DNA from: Alphaproteobacteria bacterium
GTDB taxonomy: Bacteria; Pseudomonadota; Alphaproteobacteria; Rhizobiales; Hyphomicrobiaceae
DNA length: 64,000 nt
Reading direction: 5' to 3'
Assembly (NCBI GenBank): GCA_018830445.1
Contig: JAHJSN010000045.1
Span: 35,362-99,361 of the forward strand
The notes under the pieces are model-generated. The model ran no database searches. It was not told the DNA's origin and saw nothing but the letters and a program-made list of their open reading frames with translations. Position numbers and translations under genes: made by a program. This document shows positions 15,696-25,428 of this stretch, piece by piece. Position 1 is the first letter of the stretch, and each line of letters begins with the position of its first letter.

Positions 15696-16540
15696 CCCGC
15701 CGTTCAAGACTCTACGTCGGCCACGTCATGCATCGCCGTCTCAGGCCGCGCCGGCACGCGTTGCGCTATCGCTGCTTCTGGACGCTGATCGATCTCGATG
15801 AACTCCCCGCTCTCGGGCGTTCGTTGCGTTTGTTCGGCTACAATCGCCTGGCGCCGATCAGTTTTCACGCCTCCGATCATGGCGACGGCAGGCCCGATAA
15901 TCTGCGCGGCTACGTCGACGCCAGGCTTTCCGACGCCGGGATCGACATCGGCAGCGGCGCCGTGCGGCTCCTCTGCATGCCCCGCGTCGCAGGCTATGCG
16001 TTCAATCCGCTCAGTATTTTCTTTTGCTACGGGCAGGATGCAGCACTTCGCGCCATCCTCTGGGAGGTCAATAACACCTTCGGGGAACGCCACAGTTATC
16101 TCATCGAGGCGGCGGCAAATTCGAGCGGCCTCGTCGAACAGGAATGCGCCAAGGAGTTCTTCGTTTCCCCCTTCCTGGACCAACCGCTCACCTATGCCTT
16201 CCGCGTCAGCGGGCCAGGTGACGACGTCTCGGTGGTCATCAACACGAATGACGAACAGGGGCTGCTGCTGGTCGCCGCATTGTCCGGGAAGGCTCGCGAA
16301 ATGACCGATTCCAACCTGCTCGGCATCCTGGTTCGCCAGCCCTTCGTAACGCTGAAAGTAACCGCGGCAATTCACTGGGAAGCCCTGAAGCTTTGGCTGA
16401 AGGGCATCGATCTGCGACACAAACCGCCGCCGCCGCGCCAGTCTGTGACGGTCGTGCGCCCCAGCCCGGCGATCGCCTGCACGCCAGTAATGTCATCCAA
16501 CGAGCGAGCAACCCCAGCAGAATGCCAAACGACACAATGA
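15692..16540 (+). CDS. DUF1365 family protein
   Basis: A 282-residue protein of the DUF1365 family. Recognisable segments are the N-terminal YVGHVMHRRLRP, the tract LFGYNRLAPISFH-x-DHGDG, CMPRVAGYAFNPLSIFFCY and VNNTFGERHSYL. It overlaps the oxidoreductase stop by ATGA and the next gene start also by ATGA, so the three are translationally coupled. Members nearly always sit beside FAD-oxidoreductase and cyclopropane-synthase genes, which suggests a role in fatty-acyl chain modification, but no activity has been shown that I know of. Confidence 0.9.
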   Translation: MTRRSRLYVGHVMHRRLRPRRHALRYRCFWTLIDLDELPALGRSLRLFGYNRLAPISFHASDHGDGRPDNLRGYVDARLSDAGIDIGSGAVRLLCMPRVAGYAFNPLSIFFCYGQDAALRAILWEVNNTFGERHSYLIEAAANSSGLVEQECAKEFFVSPFLDQPLTYAFRVSGPGDDVSVVINTNDEQGLLLVAALSGKAREMTDSNLLGILVRQPFVTLKVTAAIHWEALKLWLKGIDLRHKPPPPRQSVTVVRPSPAIACTPVMSSNERATPAECQTTQ

Positions 16541-17787
16541 CCCGATACGACCGACCGCAAGCAACGGTAGCGCAATCCCCCGTCCACCTCGCGCCCGGCA
16601 GGCCGGCGGCAATTTTCAGGAATCTGCTGCCTCAGCGGTGCACCGCCGGTCAGCTGACAATTCGCCTGCCCTCGCATGATGAAATCGTGTGCGCCTCTCC
16701 TGACCCAGGTCCGCATGCGCATATCGATATTCGGCGTTGGCGTGGATTGCGGCGCATTGCGCTGGGCGGCAATCTCGGCTTCGCGCAGGCCTTCATCGAT
16801 GGCGATTGCGCGTGCGGCGATCTTCACAGTCTGTTTGCCTGGGCGCTTGCCAACGACAGCGTTGTTTCACGGTTCGGATCGGGCTCCGCATTGCTGCGTT
16901 GGCTTGCCCGCCAGCTGCACCGGATGAACGCCAACACGCCTCGCGGCAGCCGTCGCAACATCGCGGCGCATTACGACCTGGGCAATGAGTTCTACGAAAA
17001 GTGGCTCGATGCCGGCATGAACTATTCATCGGCGCTTTACACCTGCGATCATGACGCCTCGCTGGAGGCCGCGCAGACCGCAAAGCTCGACCGCGTTATT
17101 GAACTCTTGGATCTGCAGGGCAGCGAGCGGGTTCTAGAGATCGGCTGCGGGTGGGGTTCGCTTGCCGAGCGGTTGCTCGCGCGGCCGGTCGCAAGTATCA
17201 CCGCACTCACCTTGTCGCAGAGGCAGCTCGAATTCACCCGCCGGCGACTGGCGCGCGCACATGAGGCCGGACGCGCCGACGTGCGGCTGCAGGACTACCG
17301 GCACGTCGAGGGGGCCTACGAGCGCATCGCGTCCATCGAGATGCTGGAAGCCGTCGGGCAACGCTACTGGCCGCTCTATTTCGACACCTTGCGGCACCGG
17401 CTTGTGCCTGGCGGAATTGCCGTGCTGCAGGTGATAACGATCAGGCCGGATCGCTTTGACGCCTACGCCCGCGATCCGGATTTTATCCAGCGCTACATTT
17501 TTCCCGGCGGCATGCTGCCGACCGTCCCCATCCTCAAACAACAAATCGCCAACGCAGGCCTGGAGCTGGCTTCAATGGAAAACTTCGGGCAGTCATATGC
17601 CAGGACGTTGACCGAATGGCAGTCGAGGTTCCTGTCCGCCTGGCCACAGTTGCAGGTCATCGGCTTCGACGAGCGCTTCCAGCGCATGTGGACCTACTAT
17701 TTCACGTACTGCGTGGCGGGTTTCCAGGCCGGTGAACTCGATGTCGGACTTTACCGCATCGAACGCCCGAAACTTTCGGCGGATTAA
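16537..17787 (+). CDS. cfaA: Cyclopropane-fatty-acyl-phospholipid synthase family methyltransferase
   Basis: A 416-residue enzyme of the CFA/SAM-dependent mycolic acid methyltransferase family. It transfers a methylene group from SAM to unsaturated acyl chains of phospholipids. Seen in the sequence: the AHYDLGNEFYEKWLD entry motif, SSALY, SAM-binding EIGCGWGSLAE, the IASIEMLEAVGQRYW active-site region, and FPGGMLPTV near the C-terminus. The N-terminal ~110 residues form the usual lipid-binding domain. The ATG at 16537 overlaps the DUF1365 stop (ATGA), which decides the start. It ends the three-gene operon. Confidence 0.9.
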   Translation: MTRYDRPQATVAQSPVHLAPGRPAAIFRNLLPQRCTAGQLTIRLPSHDEIVCASPDPGPHAHIDIRRWRGLRRIALGGNLGFAQAFIDGDCACGDLHSLFAWALANDSVVSRFGSGSALLRWLARQLHRMNANTPRGSRRNIAAHYDLGNEFYEKWLDAGMNYSSALYTCDHDASLEAAQTAKLDRVIELLDLQGSERVLEIGCGWGSLAERLLARPVASITALTLSQRQLEFTRRRLARAHEAGRADVRLQDYRHVEGAYERIASIEMLEAVGQRYWPLYFDTLRHRLVPGGIAVLQVITIRPDRFDAYARDPDFIQRYIFPGGMLPTVPILKQQIANAGLELASMENFGQSYARTLTEWQSRFLSAWPQLQVIGFDERFQRMWTYYFTYCVAGFQAGELDVGLYRIERPKLSAD

Positions 17788-17990
17788 GCAGGCTCGGATG
17801 GCGAATAAGGGGGAGGCACATTCCCGCGCGGCGAAATCCGCCGTGTGACCCCAGTGTGACCCCAGAGAAAATTGGCGGTGGCGAAGAACCCGAAGAGCCC
17901 AGCGGGCTATGTCGCCCCCGTTCTGCGACCCATGTGCGACCCGCGCCAAATTGACGAAATCGCAAAACCCTCGCAAACCCCCGGAAACAT
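17788..17990. other. Intergenic stretch with a short tandem repeat
   Basis: Between cfaA and tRNA-Thr. Two tandem 11-base units (GTGTGACCCCA) lie at 17843-17864. There is no gene, and no integrase or attachment duplication is visible beside the tRNA. Confidence 0.4.
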
Positions 17991-18066
17991 TGGTGCCGCT
18001 TGCGTGACTCGAACACGCGACCCCGTCATTACGAATGACGTGCTCTACCAACTGAGCTAAAGCGGC
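17991..18066 (-). tRNA. tRNA-Thr (anticodon CGT)
   Basis: Read on the minus strand: acceptor arm GCCGCTT pairs with AAGCGGC, D-arm TAGCTCAGTTGGTAGAGC, anticodon stem CGTCA/TGACG around loop TTCGTAA (anticodon CGT), T-arm with GTTCGAGTC, discriminator A and an encoded CCA at 17993-17991. It folds as a complete cloverleaf of 76 bases. Confidence 0.97.
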
Positions 18067-18356
18067 AACCCAACACGACCTTGGACCGTCAACACAAGCT
18101 TGCGCAGTGTTGAGCAAAGGAAGTGTTGGTATTCAGCAACTCATATCCGCCCGGCAGTGCCAGACGCGATTCGAGGGTTGTTTATCGCAGTTCGGCGATC
18201 CGTCAAAGCGCCTTGTCAAACCGCAAGGGCCAGCGGATCTCCGGCTCGACCGCAACCGAAGACGCCGGAATATAGCCTGCGAACCCCGATTGCAACCCCT
18301 CTTTGAATGGCTCGTTTCGCCGCTTCGAGCAATTCGCCGCGCTGATACGGCGAACG

Positions 18357-20438
18357 TCAAGCCGCCCCGTGCCGGAACGGTTTCATCGGGCCGGTAGGCA
18401 CATCGGAGACTTCGCCTTCCGGACCCGGATCGTCAGGCGCGCGCGGCGAAATGAAAATGCGCGCTTCCCCGGCCGTGGAACGGGCTGCTTTCTGCGGCTG
18501 GAGCTTGCCGCCACTAGGCTGAGCCCCGCGCGCGGCCACCGCGGCAGACCTCTGCGGCCCACCGGCTGGCGCTGTCGCATCCCTCGTCGGGTGTGAGCCG
18601 TCCGGCTTTGCCGCCGTTGCCGTAGCTCTGCCTGCGTCCGGCGAGCCTGCGGGTTCCACCGGGCCGGTTGCCGCCGTGACAGGAGTTTCGGCGACAACGT
18701 CGCTCTTCGCGGCCACTTGCGTCGCACTGCCTTTGCGGGATTTGTCGGTTTGTGCCTCACCGACAAGCGCCAGCGGCGTTGCAGACGCCTGTAATTGGTC
18801 ATCGCCGTGTCCCGCGTTGGCTTTTGCAGGACGCTCGGCGGCTTCCGCCTGATTGTCGTTTCTGGGTGGCGGAGCCGTCGCCGCGACTTCTGAATTGGGC
18901 TTCTCGGCCGCGGGCTGCGCTGCAACCGGTGCTGGTTCCTCGATGACGTCCGCATCGACGACTTCGTCTGCCGCAACCGGTTTGGCCGGAACGTTTTTGG
19001 CGAAAGCAGGCTTGCCGTCCGCGCCCTTTTCGTGTCCGCCGGATTTATCTTCCGGCGGCGTCACGTCTTTGGCGTCAGCGGCGACTTCGAGAGGCGCCCC
19101 GAGCGCCACCAGTTCTTCAAGCTTGCGCGCAACGATTTCGTCGGCTGTCTTTTCCATGCTTTCCACCGGCACGCGCCAGGCGAAGGCATCGAGCGCGCCG
19201 GTCACCGGCGACACCGCAGCCCACTGTTCGGAGACGATGCTGTCGGCCGTCCACGCCGGGTCGCGTGGCGCGTTGACGGCACGCGCCAGCCATTCGCGTA
19301 CCCGGCCCTTGTCGCCGTGCTCCTCGCCCTCGATGCGCGCCATCAGCGTGCAGGCGCGCTGCGTCAGCCGGCTCTCCATCAGCGGCGCGAGTGCGTTGCG
19401 TGCCTCGGCATAGTCCTTGGCCTCGATCGCCGCGTTGGCCACCGCGATGGCGCTTTCCGCCGAATGCGGATTGAGTTGTGCGAGCTTTTTCACGCGGTCG
19501 AGCCGGTCGCGCGGACTGTCGCCGAGTCGCGCGTAGGCATATGCCGTGGCAAGGTCGGGATGCGGCGACTTCTGCCAGGTCTGCTGCAGGATCCTGGTTG
19601 CCTTGGGCGTCGATCCACGCGAGGCAAGAAGCCTGCCCGCGATGGCGCCGGCGGGCACCAGGTCGGCCGCCAGCTTGTGTGCGTCGAGGGCCAGATTGAG
19701 CGCGCGTTCCGGATCCTTGTCTTCGAGGTCCTGCGCCTGCGCGGTCAAAAGCACCGCCCGGCGACGTTCCGCGCTTGCCTTTTCGACATGACCGTTCTTT
19801 CTGGCGACGGCGAGTGTCTGCAGCGCGCCGGCCCAGTCGTGGCGCTTGCACTGCAAGTCGAACAAAGCATCTACCGGCCAGCTCAACGACGGGTTGAGCG
19901 CCATGGCGCGCTCGGCAAACTGTTTGGCGGCTTCGGTTTCGCCTTCCCGCTCTGCTTCGAGAAACAGCCCGCGCATTCCGAGCAGTTCGGTATCGGTTGA
20001 GGCGAGCATCGATTCGTAGATCCGCCGCGCGGTTGCGCGGTCGCCGGACAGTTGCGCCGCCTGCGCCCGCAACAGATGCGTCAGCGGTTCGTTCGGCATC
20101 GACTTGCGTGCCTGGATGGCATACTTCGTCGCTGTCGAGCGGTCGCCGGCCCCGATCGCGATCATGCCCGATGAAAGTGCGTCGAGCCCGCGCTTCTGCC
20201 GGCGCTTGTTGAAATAGCTGCCGATGGTAGCCGGGCTTTCCCACAGGTGCCGCAGCAGCGACCAGGCGGCGAGCACGGCGCCGCTCATGAGCGCCAGCGC
20301 GACGACGGCGTGAAATACGCTGATCTTCAGTTCATACCCTTCCCAGTTCATGATGATCTGGCCGGGATGGTCTGCAAGCCATGCAAGCCCGCTGGCAGCT
20401 GCGACGATAAAGGCGAGGAAGATGATGAGTCGGATCAT
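18357..20438 (-). CDS. hemY: HemY-domain TPR inner-membrane protein with long low-complexity tail
   Basis: A 693-residue protein. Two transmembrane helices (about residues 1-22 and 40-62) frame the HemY_N domain with the typical DHPGQIIMNWEGYE segment. A helical TPR array follows to about residue 420 (for example RATARRIYESMLASTDTELLG). The last ~240 residues are Ala/Pro/Lys/Glu-rich and probably disordered; HemY homologues are usually clearly shorter. It ends the hemC-hemD-mic60-hemY operon, with 15 bases to the upstream gene. Despite its name, this alphaproteobacterial HemY is not protoporphyrinogen oxidase; its role in heme metabolism is unclear. Confidence 0.88.
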   Translation of the reverse strand: MIRLIIFLAFIVAAASGLAWLADHPGQIIMNWEGYELKISVFHAVVALALMSGAVLAAWSLLRHLWESPATIGSYFNKRRQKRGLDALSSGMIAIGAGDRSTATKYAIQARKSMPNEPLTHLLRAQAAQLSGDRATARRIYESMLASTDTELLGMRGLFLEAEREGETEAAKQFAERAMALNPSLSWPVDALFDLQCKRHDWAGALQTLAVARKNGHVEKASAERRRAVLLTAQAQDLEDKDPERALNLALDAHKLAADLVPAGAIAGRLLASRGSTPKATRILQQTWQKSPHPDLATAYAYARLGDSPRDRLDRVKKLAQLNPHSAESAIAVANAAIEAKDYAEARNALAPLMESRLTQRACTLMARIEGEEHGDKGRVREWLARAVNAPRDPAWTADSIVSEQWAAVSPVTGALDAFAWRVPVESMEKTADEIVARKLEELVALGAPLEVAADAKDVTPPEDKSGGHEKGADGKPAFAKNVPAKPVAADEVVDADVIEEPAPVAAQPAAEKPNSEVAATAPPPRNDNQAEAAERPAKANAGHGDDQLQASATPLALVGEAQTDKSRKGSATQVAAKSDVVAETPVTAATGPVEPAGSPDAGRATATAAKPDGSHPTRDATAPAGGPQRSAAVAARGAQPSGGKLQPQKAARSTAGEARIFISPRAPDDPGPEGEVSDVPTGPMKPFRHGAA

Positions 20439-20453
20439 GATTTTCTTTCCGCC

Positions 20454-22262
20454 CTAGTTGGTGCCGGCAAGCGACGATTTCAGCTGTTCTTCGAGCGCCG
20501 CCAGCGCCTGATCGACACTATGCCGGTCGCGGACTTTGTTGAGCCAGCCTTCAGCGGCCTGCTTGCCTGCCGCAGGCAGTTCTTCGGCAAGTTTCAGGAC
20601 GTCGTCGAGCCGGCCTGCGGCAAGCGCGGATTCCATCCGCGCTACCGTTGCTTGCGAACTCTTGTCGTCGGCGTCGTGGCTGACCTTGCGGATCTTGACG
20701 ACAGAGCGCGCATTGGCCAGCAGCTGGTCGAGCACCGAATCCCCGGCAGGTGCCGAAGAGGCTTCAATGATCGCATCCGCAACCGGGCTGAACATCGACT
20801 GCAGCTTGGCGACGGAAGCAACCCCCAATGACTCGAACGGCTCCAGTTTTGCAACATCGAGAATCCCGCCGGCAGTCTGCTTCACCTGCGCCAACTCATC
20901 TGCAAAACCCTCGCCGCGTTCGATCGCACGCGTCAGCCCGCCAAGTTCGAGGGCAAGCACGATGCGCTTCGCATTCTGCGCACGGTTCTTCTCCGCCGAA
21001 ACGACGTTTTCCACCTGGCCCTGGAGGGTCGCGACCTGTTGGGCGACCGGATTGACCGCCTTGTTGACGTCGTCGGGACTTGCAAGCTTTGCGAACTTCG
21101 CGGTGACGTCGCCTTCAAGGCCGGTCAGCTGGCTTGAAATTTTTGCGGTTTCTTCCTGCACGACGCGCAAGGTGTCTCCGATCCGCGCGGCGTCGGCCTT
21201 GACCGTTTCAAGCTGCTGGCTCAGTCGTGCCGTATCATTGGCGACGCCCGAGAGCTGCCGGTCCATCCGTTGCGTGCCCGAGCGTGCCGCCTCGCTCGAC
21301 TCGGCCACCTTCGACAGACGCGCTTCGATGTCTTCGCCGACACCGGCGCGCACCGCCGCGATCTGGTTCTTCAGGGTTTCTTCAAGATCGGCCATGCGTC
21401 CGGTCAGGGAGGCAAGTCTCGGCACCACGCCGCTGTTCTTGTTGCTTTCCGCGAATGCCGTCATTGTTGCGAGCTGCTGTTCCAGTTTGCTCAAGCGCTC
21501 TTCTGGAACGTTGCCGGCCTGCCCTGCGCTTTCGCCAAGTGCGGCGGCTTTCTGGGAAAGATCCTCCTGCGCTGCCTTCAGCGCGGCCACCGACTCCTGC
21601 ATCGGTTCGAGTGCGGCGAGTCTGGCTTCCGCGTCGGCAAGCTTCTGGCCGAGCGCCTCTGTATCCGTGCTGCCCGGCGCGCCTTGCGCACTCTCCAGTG
21701 CCGCCAGCCGCTCGCTAAGCTTGGCAATGCCGGTGTCCGATTTCGAGGCTGTTTGCGAAAGTCCAAGACCGGTCTTCAACTGCGCGATCTGCGGCTGCAA
21801 CGCGTCCGCGCCAAGCAGCATCAGGAAGCCGCCGACGAGACCGGCGACGAGATGGCTGAAGAACGAACCGATTCCCGAGCCGGACCGTTGGCGCGCAGCC
21901 GTGGCGGTGGCGGCCGGTCTTGCCGACGTCGATGAACCAGCGGGCGAAGACGCCGCGGCGCCCTTCGCGGCTGTGTCTGCGGTTTTGGTATCGCCAGGCT
22001 TTGCAGCTTCGGCCGGCTTGTCGGATGCCGAAGCGGCTTCTGCGGCTTTCATCTCGGCGGCCTTGACGCCCGGCTTCGGCACGGAGGTATAGGTGCCCGG
22101 CGTGCTGCCTGAAGTTTCCGGCGCTGCCTTGGAACTGTCGCCCGCTGAAGCGCTTTTGACTTCCGTCGCCTTCAGATCGAGCGTTGCATGGGGCTTCTTG
22201 CCGCCGGCTTGATCCGGCGGGCTGGACGGTTTCTTGCCTGGGGTGAATTTCTTTTGCGACAT
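20454..22262 (-). CDS. Mic60/mitofilin-family membrane protein (COG4223)
   Basis: A 602-residue protein. A ~125-residue Ser/Ala/Lys/Pro-rich cytoplasmic N-terminus leads to one transmembrane helix (about residues 128-150, FFSHLVAGLVGGFLMLLGA). A long coiled-coil region (about 165-425) and a C-terminal helical region resembling the mitofilin signature follow (AALAAGRLDDVLKLAEELP, AAEGWLNKVRDR). Alphaproteobacterial homologues are the bacterial relatives of mitochondrial Mic60, which shapes cristae junctions and intracytoplasmic membranes. Its place between hemD and hemY is the conserved order in this class. Start: ATG 22262. Confidence 0.88.
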   Translation of the reverse strand: MSQKKFTPGKKPSSPPDQAGGKKPHATLDLKATEVKSASAGDSSKAAPETSGSTPGTYTSVPKPGVKAAEMKAAEAASASDKPAEAAKPGDTKTADTAAKGAAASSPAGSSTSARPAATATAARQRSGSGIGSFFSHLVAGLVGGFLMLLGADALQPQIAQLKTGLGLSQTASKSDTGIAKLSERLAALESAQGAPGSTDTEALGQKLADAEARLAALEPMQESVAALKAAQEDLSQKAAALGESAGQAGNVPEERLSKLEQQLATMTAFAESNKNSGVVPRLASLTGRMADLEETLKNQIAAVRAGVGEDIEARLSKVAESSEAARSGTQRMDRQLSGVANDTARLSQQLETVKADAARIGDTLRVVQEETAKISSQLTGLEGDVTAKFAKLASPDDVNKAVNPVAQQVATLQGQVENVVSAEKNRAQNAKRIVLALELGGLTRAIERGEGFADELAQVKQTAGGILDVAKLEPFESLGVASVAKLQSMFSPVADAIIEASSAPAGDSVLDQLLANARSVVKIRKVSHDADDKSSQATVARMESALAAGRLDDVLKLAEELPAAGKQAAEGWLNKVRDRHSVDQALAALEEQLKSSLAGTN

Positions 22263-22368
22263 GGAGCAGGTAACCTTTACGCAACGACTCTACGCGAGTT
22301 CGATCAGTCCGCTTTACACCTGAGCCTCATAGGCTCGGTTCCGGGCGTAATCTACTGGGTGAGCGGGG

Positions 22369-23103
22369 TCATAACCCGAATTGTTCCGCCATCCGGTTAA
22401 TGAGCGCAAGGACTTCTTCCGAATTCGGACGTGAAGACACTTTTACTTGCGCGGGTTTGAATGGTGCTAGCGCATCCGCAGTCGCCTGCGAGATGCATAC
22501 ACAGGCTATCTTTTCAGCCTCTTTGGCAATCCCGGCCGCCTCGATCAGCCGGACGTAGGTTCGGGACGCTTCAGGAGACATCAAAAGTACGGCGTCGAGA
22601 TGGCCTTTTGCTATGTCCGCAAGGGCTTCGTCGCTCAACTTTTCCGCCGCCTGCGCTTCATAGCAGCGGACCGTGAAGATTTCAAAACCGTGCGTGCGAA
22701 GCGCTCCTTCCAGGTCGAATGCGAGTTTGTATCCGGCGAAATGAACCAGCCGCCCGCCGGCAGGACTGGCATTCGCCGTGATCACGTCGACCAGCCCGGC
22801 GGCATTTCCCGGCCCCTCCATAACGCCGTGAAAACCAAGTTCGTGGGCGTCTCTGGCGGTCCCCTTGCCGACCGCGAATACCGGCAGCTCGACGAGGCTC
22901 TGCAACACGGGGCTCTGCGCCAGCGCACGTACGGCGTTTCGGCTGGTCACGACGATCGCCTGCACCCCGCCCGGCCCCAGATCGTTAACGGGCATGAAAC
23001 TGATGATCATCAGCGGCGACAACACCGCCGAATGGCCCGCCGCCTCCAACGCCGCCTTGGTTGAGCTGGCATCGGGTTCGGGTCTTGTGACGAGTACACG
23101 CAT
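22369..23103 (-). CDS. hemD: Uroporphyrinogen-III synthase
   Basis: A 244-residue enzyme that closes and rearranges hydroxymethylbilane to uroporphyrinogen III. Sequence conservation in HemD is low, but MRVLVTRPEPDA at the start, the hinge regions, AIVVTSRNAVRAL, and the C-terminal LLMSPEASRTYVRLI are characteristic. I chose the ATG at 23103 because the family begins with RVLVTRP; the frame is open to 23172 but the extra 23 residues have no family match. It lies 88 bases after hemC in the same operon. Confidence 0.9.
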   Translation of the reverse strand: MRVLVTRPEPDASSTKAALEAAGHSAVLSPLMIISFMPVNDLGPGGVQAIVVTSRNAVRALAQSPVLQSLVELPVFAVGKGTARDAHELGFHGVMEGPGNAAGLVDVITANASPAGGRLVHFAGYKLAFDLEGALRTHGFEIFTVRCYEAQAAEKLSDEALADIAKGHLDAVLLMSPEASRTYVRLIEAAGIAKEAEKIACVCISQATADALAPFKPAQVKVSSRPNSEEVLALINRMAEQFGL

Positions 23104-23191
23104 GATCAAGTTACCCGGTAGTCGCGGTGCTTCATTTAGCCTGCCCGAAGCGATCCGGGCGGTATATTTCATGACTATCGGCGCCTGCGAA

Positions 23192-24184
23192 CTAGAACGC
23201 CTTGAGCCTCGTCAAGAACTCGGGCCCGGCCTGGTCGAGCAGCGTACCGGCAAGTTCTTCACCGATGCGGATGGCACTCGCCGCCGGTCCGGTTCTCGTT
23301 CCACGATAGCGCTCTTTGCCGTCAGGAGACAGCACCTCGCCGCCCATCGTAAGCTGGCCGCCGGCAAGTTCCGCAAGCCCCCCGATCGGCGTCCGGCACG
23401 AACCTTCGAGTGTCTTCAGGAACGCGCGTTCCGCTGTGACGCACAGCGCCGTCGCCTCGTCGTTGAGCGGCTGCAGGAGGTCGCGGATTGCTTCGTCGTC
23501 ATCCCTGATTTCGATACCGACGGCACCCTGCGCAACGGCCGGGACCATAGTCGTCGGCTCCACGGCGGAGGTGATGCGGTCGGCCAAACCGAGCCGGTTG
23601 AGGCCAGCGCAGGCAAGAAACGTCGCATCAGCGACTCCGCTGGCAAGCTTTTCAAGCCGGGTTTGCACGTTGCCGCGAAAGCCCACGACTTCGAGGTCGG
23701 GACGCAGAAATTTCACCTGCGCAGCCCGTCTCAGGCTTGAGGTGCCGACTCTTGACCCCGCCGGCATCTCTTCGAGCGACGCATGGTTGAGGCTGATGAA
23801 GGCATCCCGCACGTCTTCGCGCGGCAGGATCGCCGACAGCCCCAGTCCCGGCGGCAGTTCGGTCGCCACATCCTTCATCGAGTGCACCGCCAGATCGATG
23901 TCCTTGGCGATCAGGGCTTCCTCGATCTCTTTGGTGAACAGCCCCTTGCCGCCGACCTCAGACAGCGGCCTGTCCTGGATTCGGTCACCCGAAGTCTTGA
24001 TGACGACGATCTCGAAGTTGTCCTCCCGCCTGCCGTGAGCCTCCATCAAGCGGCGGCGAACGTCGTGCGCCTGTGCCAGTGCCAGCGGCGATCCGCGGGT
24101 TCCGATCCTGATGACCGTGTCTTGCAAGCTGATGTCCTCGGGTGTAGGGCGGGAGCCTGACCGCCGCTTCGATTGAGGCGGCAT
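23192..24184 (-). CDS. hemC: Porphobilinogen deaminase (hydroxymethylbilane synthase)
   Basis: A 330-residue cytoplasmic enzyme that polymerises four porphobilinogens. Visible are [14 protein letters not shown] at the start of the fold, the VHSMKDV catalytic segment, [20 protein letters not shown] and the cofactor-binding cysteine in [11 protein letters not shown], which carries the dipyrromethane. The first ~24 residues before the fold are an extension; the ATG at 24184 is the only ATG, and a TTG about 20 codons later is an alternative. First gene of the heme operon, divergent from tsaD. Confidence 0.95.
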   Translation of the reverse strand: MPPQSKRRSGSRPTPEDISLQDTVIRIGTRGSPLALAQAHDVRRRLMEAHGRREDNFEIVVIKTSGDRIQDRPLSEVGGKGLFTKEIEEALIAKDIDLAVHSMKDVATELPPGLGLSAILPREDVRDAFISLNHASLEEMPAGSRVGTSSLRRAAQVKFLRPDLEVVGFRGNVQTRLEKLASGVADATFLACAGLNRLGLADRITSAVEPTTMVPAVAQGAVGIEIRDDDEAIRDLLQPLNDEATALCVTAERAFLKTLEGSCRTPIGGLAELAGGQLTMGGEVLSPDGKERYRGTRTGPAASAIRIGEELAGTLLDQAGPEFLTRLKAF

Positions 24185-24264
24185 TAATGCCGTCTGGAGC
24201 CCGCGAACGCAAATCCGTTTGCATAGCGGGCGGACCCAAAGCCGTGAATTGGAGGGATTGGAAG

Positions 24265-25362
24265 TTGGCAGCCGCCGCGAGCGACCCGCGTGAAGCGCTT
24301 CTCCTCGGCATTGAGACGAGCTGCGACGAAACCGCCGCCGCCGTCGTCGCGCGTGGGGCCGATGGTTCCGCGCGCCTGCTGTCGTCGATTGTCCGGGCGC
24401 AGTGGGAGGAGCACGGCGCCTTCGGCGGCGTCGTACCTGAAATTGCCGCCCGCGCCCACGCCGAGTGCCTCGACGAAATTATCGCCCTGGCGCTCAAGGA
24501 AGCGGACGTATCGCTCGCTGACATCGATGCTGTTGCCGCCGCCGCCGGTCCGGGCCTGATCGGCGGGCTGATCGTCGGGGTGGTTTCGGCCAAGGCGATA
24601 GCTCTTGCCACGGCTAAGCCGTTCATCGCCGTCAACCACCTCGAAGCCCACGCGCTGACCGTCGGCCTCACCGACGGCCTGCCGCCGCCCTATCTGATGT
24701 TGCTGGTTTCCGGCGGCCATACCCAAGTCCTGCTCGTCCGCGGTGTCGCCGACTACACCCGCATTTCGACGACCATCGATGACGCGCTGGGCGAAGCCTT
24801 CGACAAGACCGCCAAGCTTCTGGGCCTGCCGCAGCCCGGCGGCCCGGCGGTGGAGAAAGCCGCCCTTGCGGGCAATCCGGACCGCTTCGAACTGCCCCGG
24901 CCGATGAAGGGCCGTGCCGAACCGCATTTCTCTTTTGCCGGCTTGAAGACCGCCGTCCGCCAGCGCGCCCGCGAAGCCGCGCCGCTCAAGGATTCCGATA
25001 TCGCCGACCTGTGCGCGTCTTTCCAGCAGGCGGTGCTCGACACAGTTCTCGATCGCTGCCGAAAGGCTATTTCAATTGCCCGGGAAGGAACCGGCAATGA
25101 GATCCGGCACTTCGTTGCCGCCGGAGGTGTCGCAGCCAATGCGGCGCTGCGCCAGGGGCTCACCGAACTTGCACGAAGCGAAGGGATGGATTTTCACGCA
25201 CCCCCGCTTGCCCTTTGCGGCGACAACGCCGCAATGATCGCCTGGGCCGGTGCCGAGCGCCTGGCGAAAGGCCTCACCGATCCACTCGGCGCCCCGGTTC
25301 ATCCGCGCTGGCCGCTTGACGGCAGTGCCGAAAAGGTGCGCGGCGCCGGCGTCAAGGCGTGA
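24265..25362 (+). CDS. tsaD: tRNA N6-adenosine threonylcarbamoyltransferase
   Basis: A 365-residue enzyme of the t6A tRNA modification complex (with TsaB, TsaC, TsaE). Key features: [15 protein letters not shown] at the ASKHA-fold start, [16 protein letters not shown], the metal-binding [17 protein letters not shown] and [18 protein letters not shown] chose TTG 24265 because GGAGGG lies 8 bases upstream and it gives the usual short N-terminus. The frame is open to an ATG at 24187, only 2 bases from the divergent hemC start, leaving no room for a promoter or ribosome site. Confidence 0.93.
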   Translation: MAAAASDPREALLLGIETSCDETAAAVVARGADGSARLLSSIVRAQWEEHGAFGGVVPEIAARAHAECLDEIIALALKEADVSLADIDAVAAAAGPGLIGGLIVGVVSAKAIALATAKPFIAVNHLEAHALTVGLTDGLPPPYLMLLVSGGHTQVLLVRGVADYTRISTTIDDALGEAFDKTAKLLGLPQPGGPAVEKAALAGNPDRFELPRPMKGRAEPHFSFAGLKTAVRQRAREAAPLKDSDIADLCASFQQAVLDTVLDRCRKAISIAREGTGNEIRHFVAAGGVAANAALRQGLTELARSEGMDFHAPPLALCGDNAAMIAWAGAERLAKGLTDPLGAPVHPRWPLDGSAEKVRGAGVKA

Positions 25363-25428
25363 GCGCGTTTAACCCGCGGGCAAAACCGGGTAGGTTTGCT
25401 TGGATTCTGCGGCAGGGGAAAAGCATAC

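Noticed and set aside
17820-18066. Integration site at tRNA-Thr
   Set aside because: There is a short tandem repeat nearby, but no integrase and no duplicated tRNA end.
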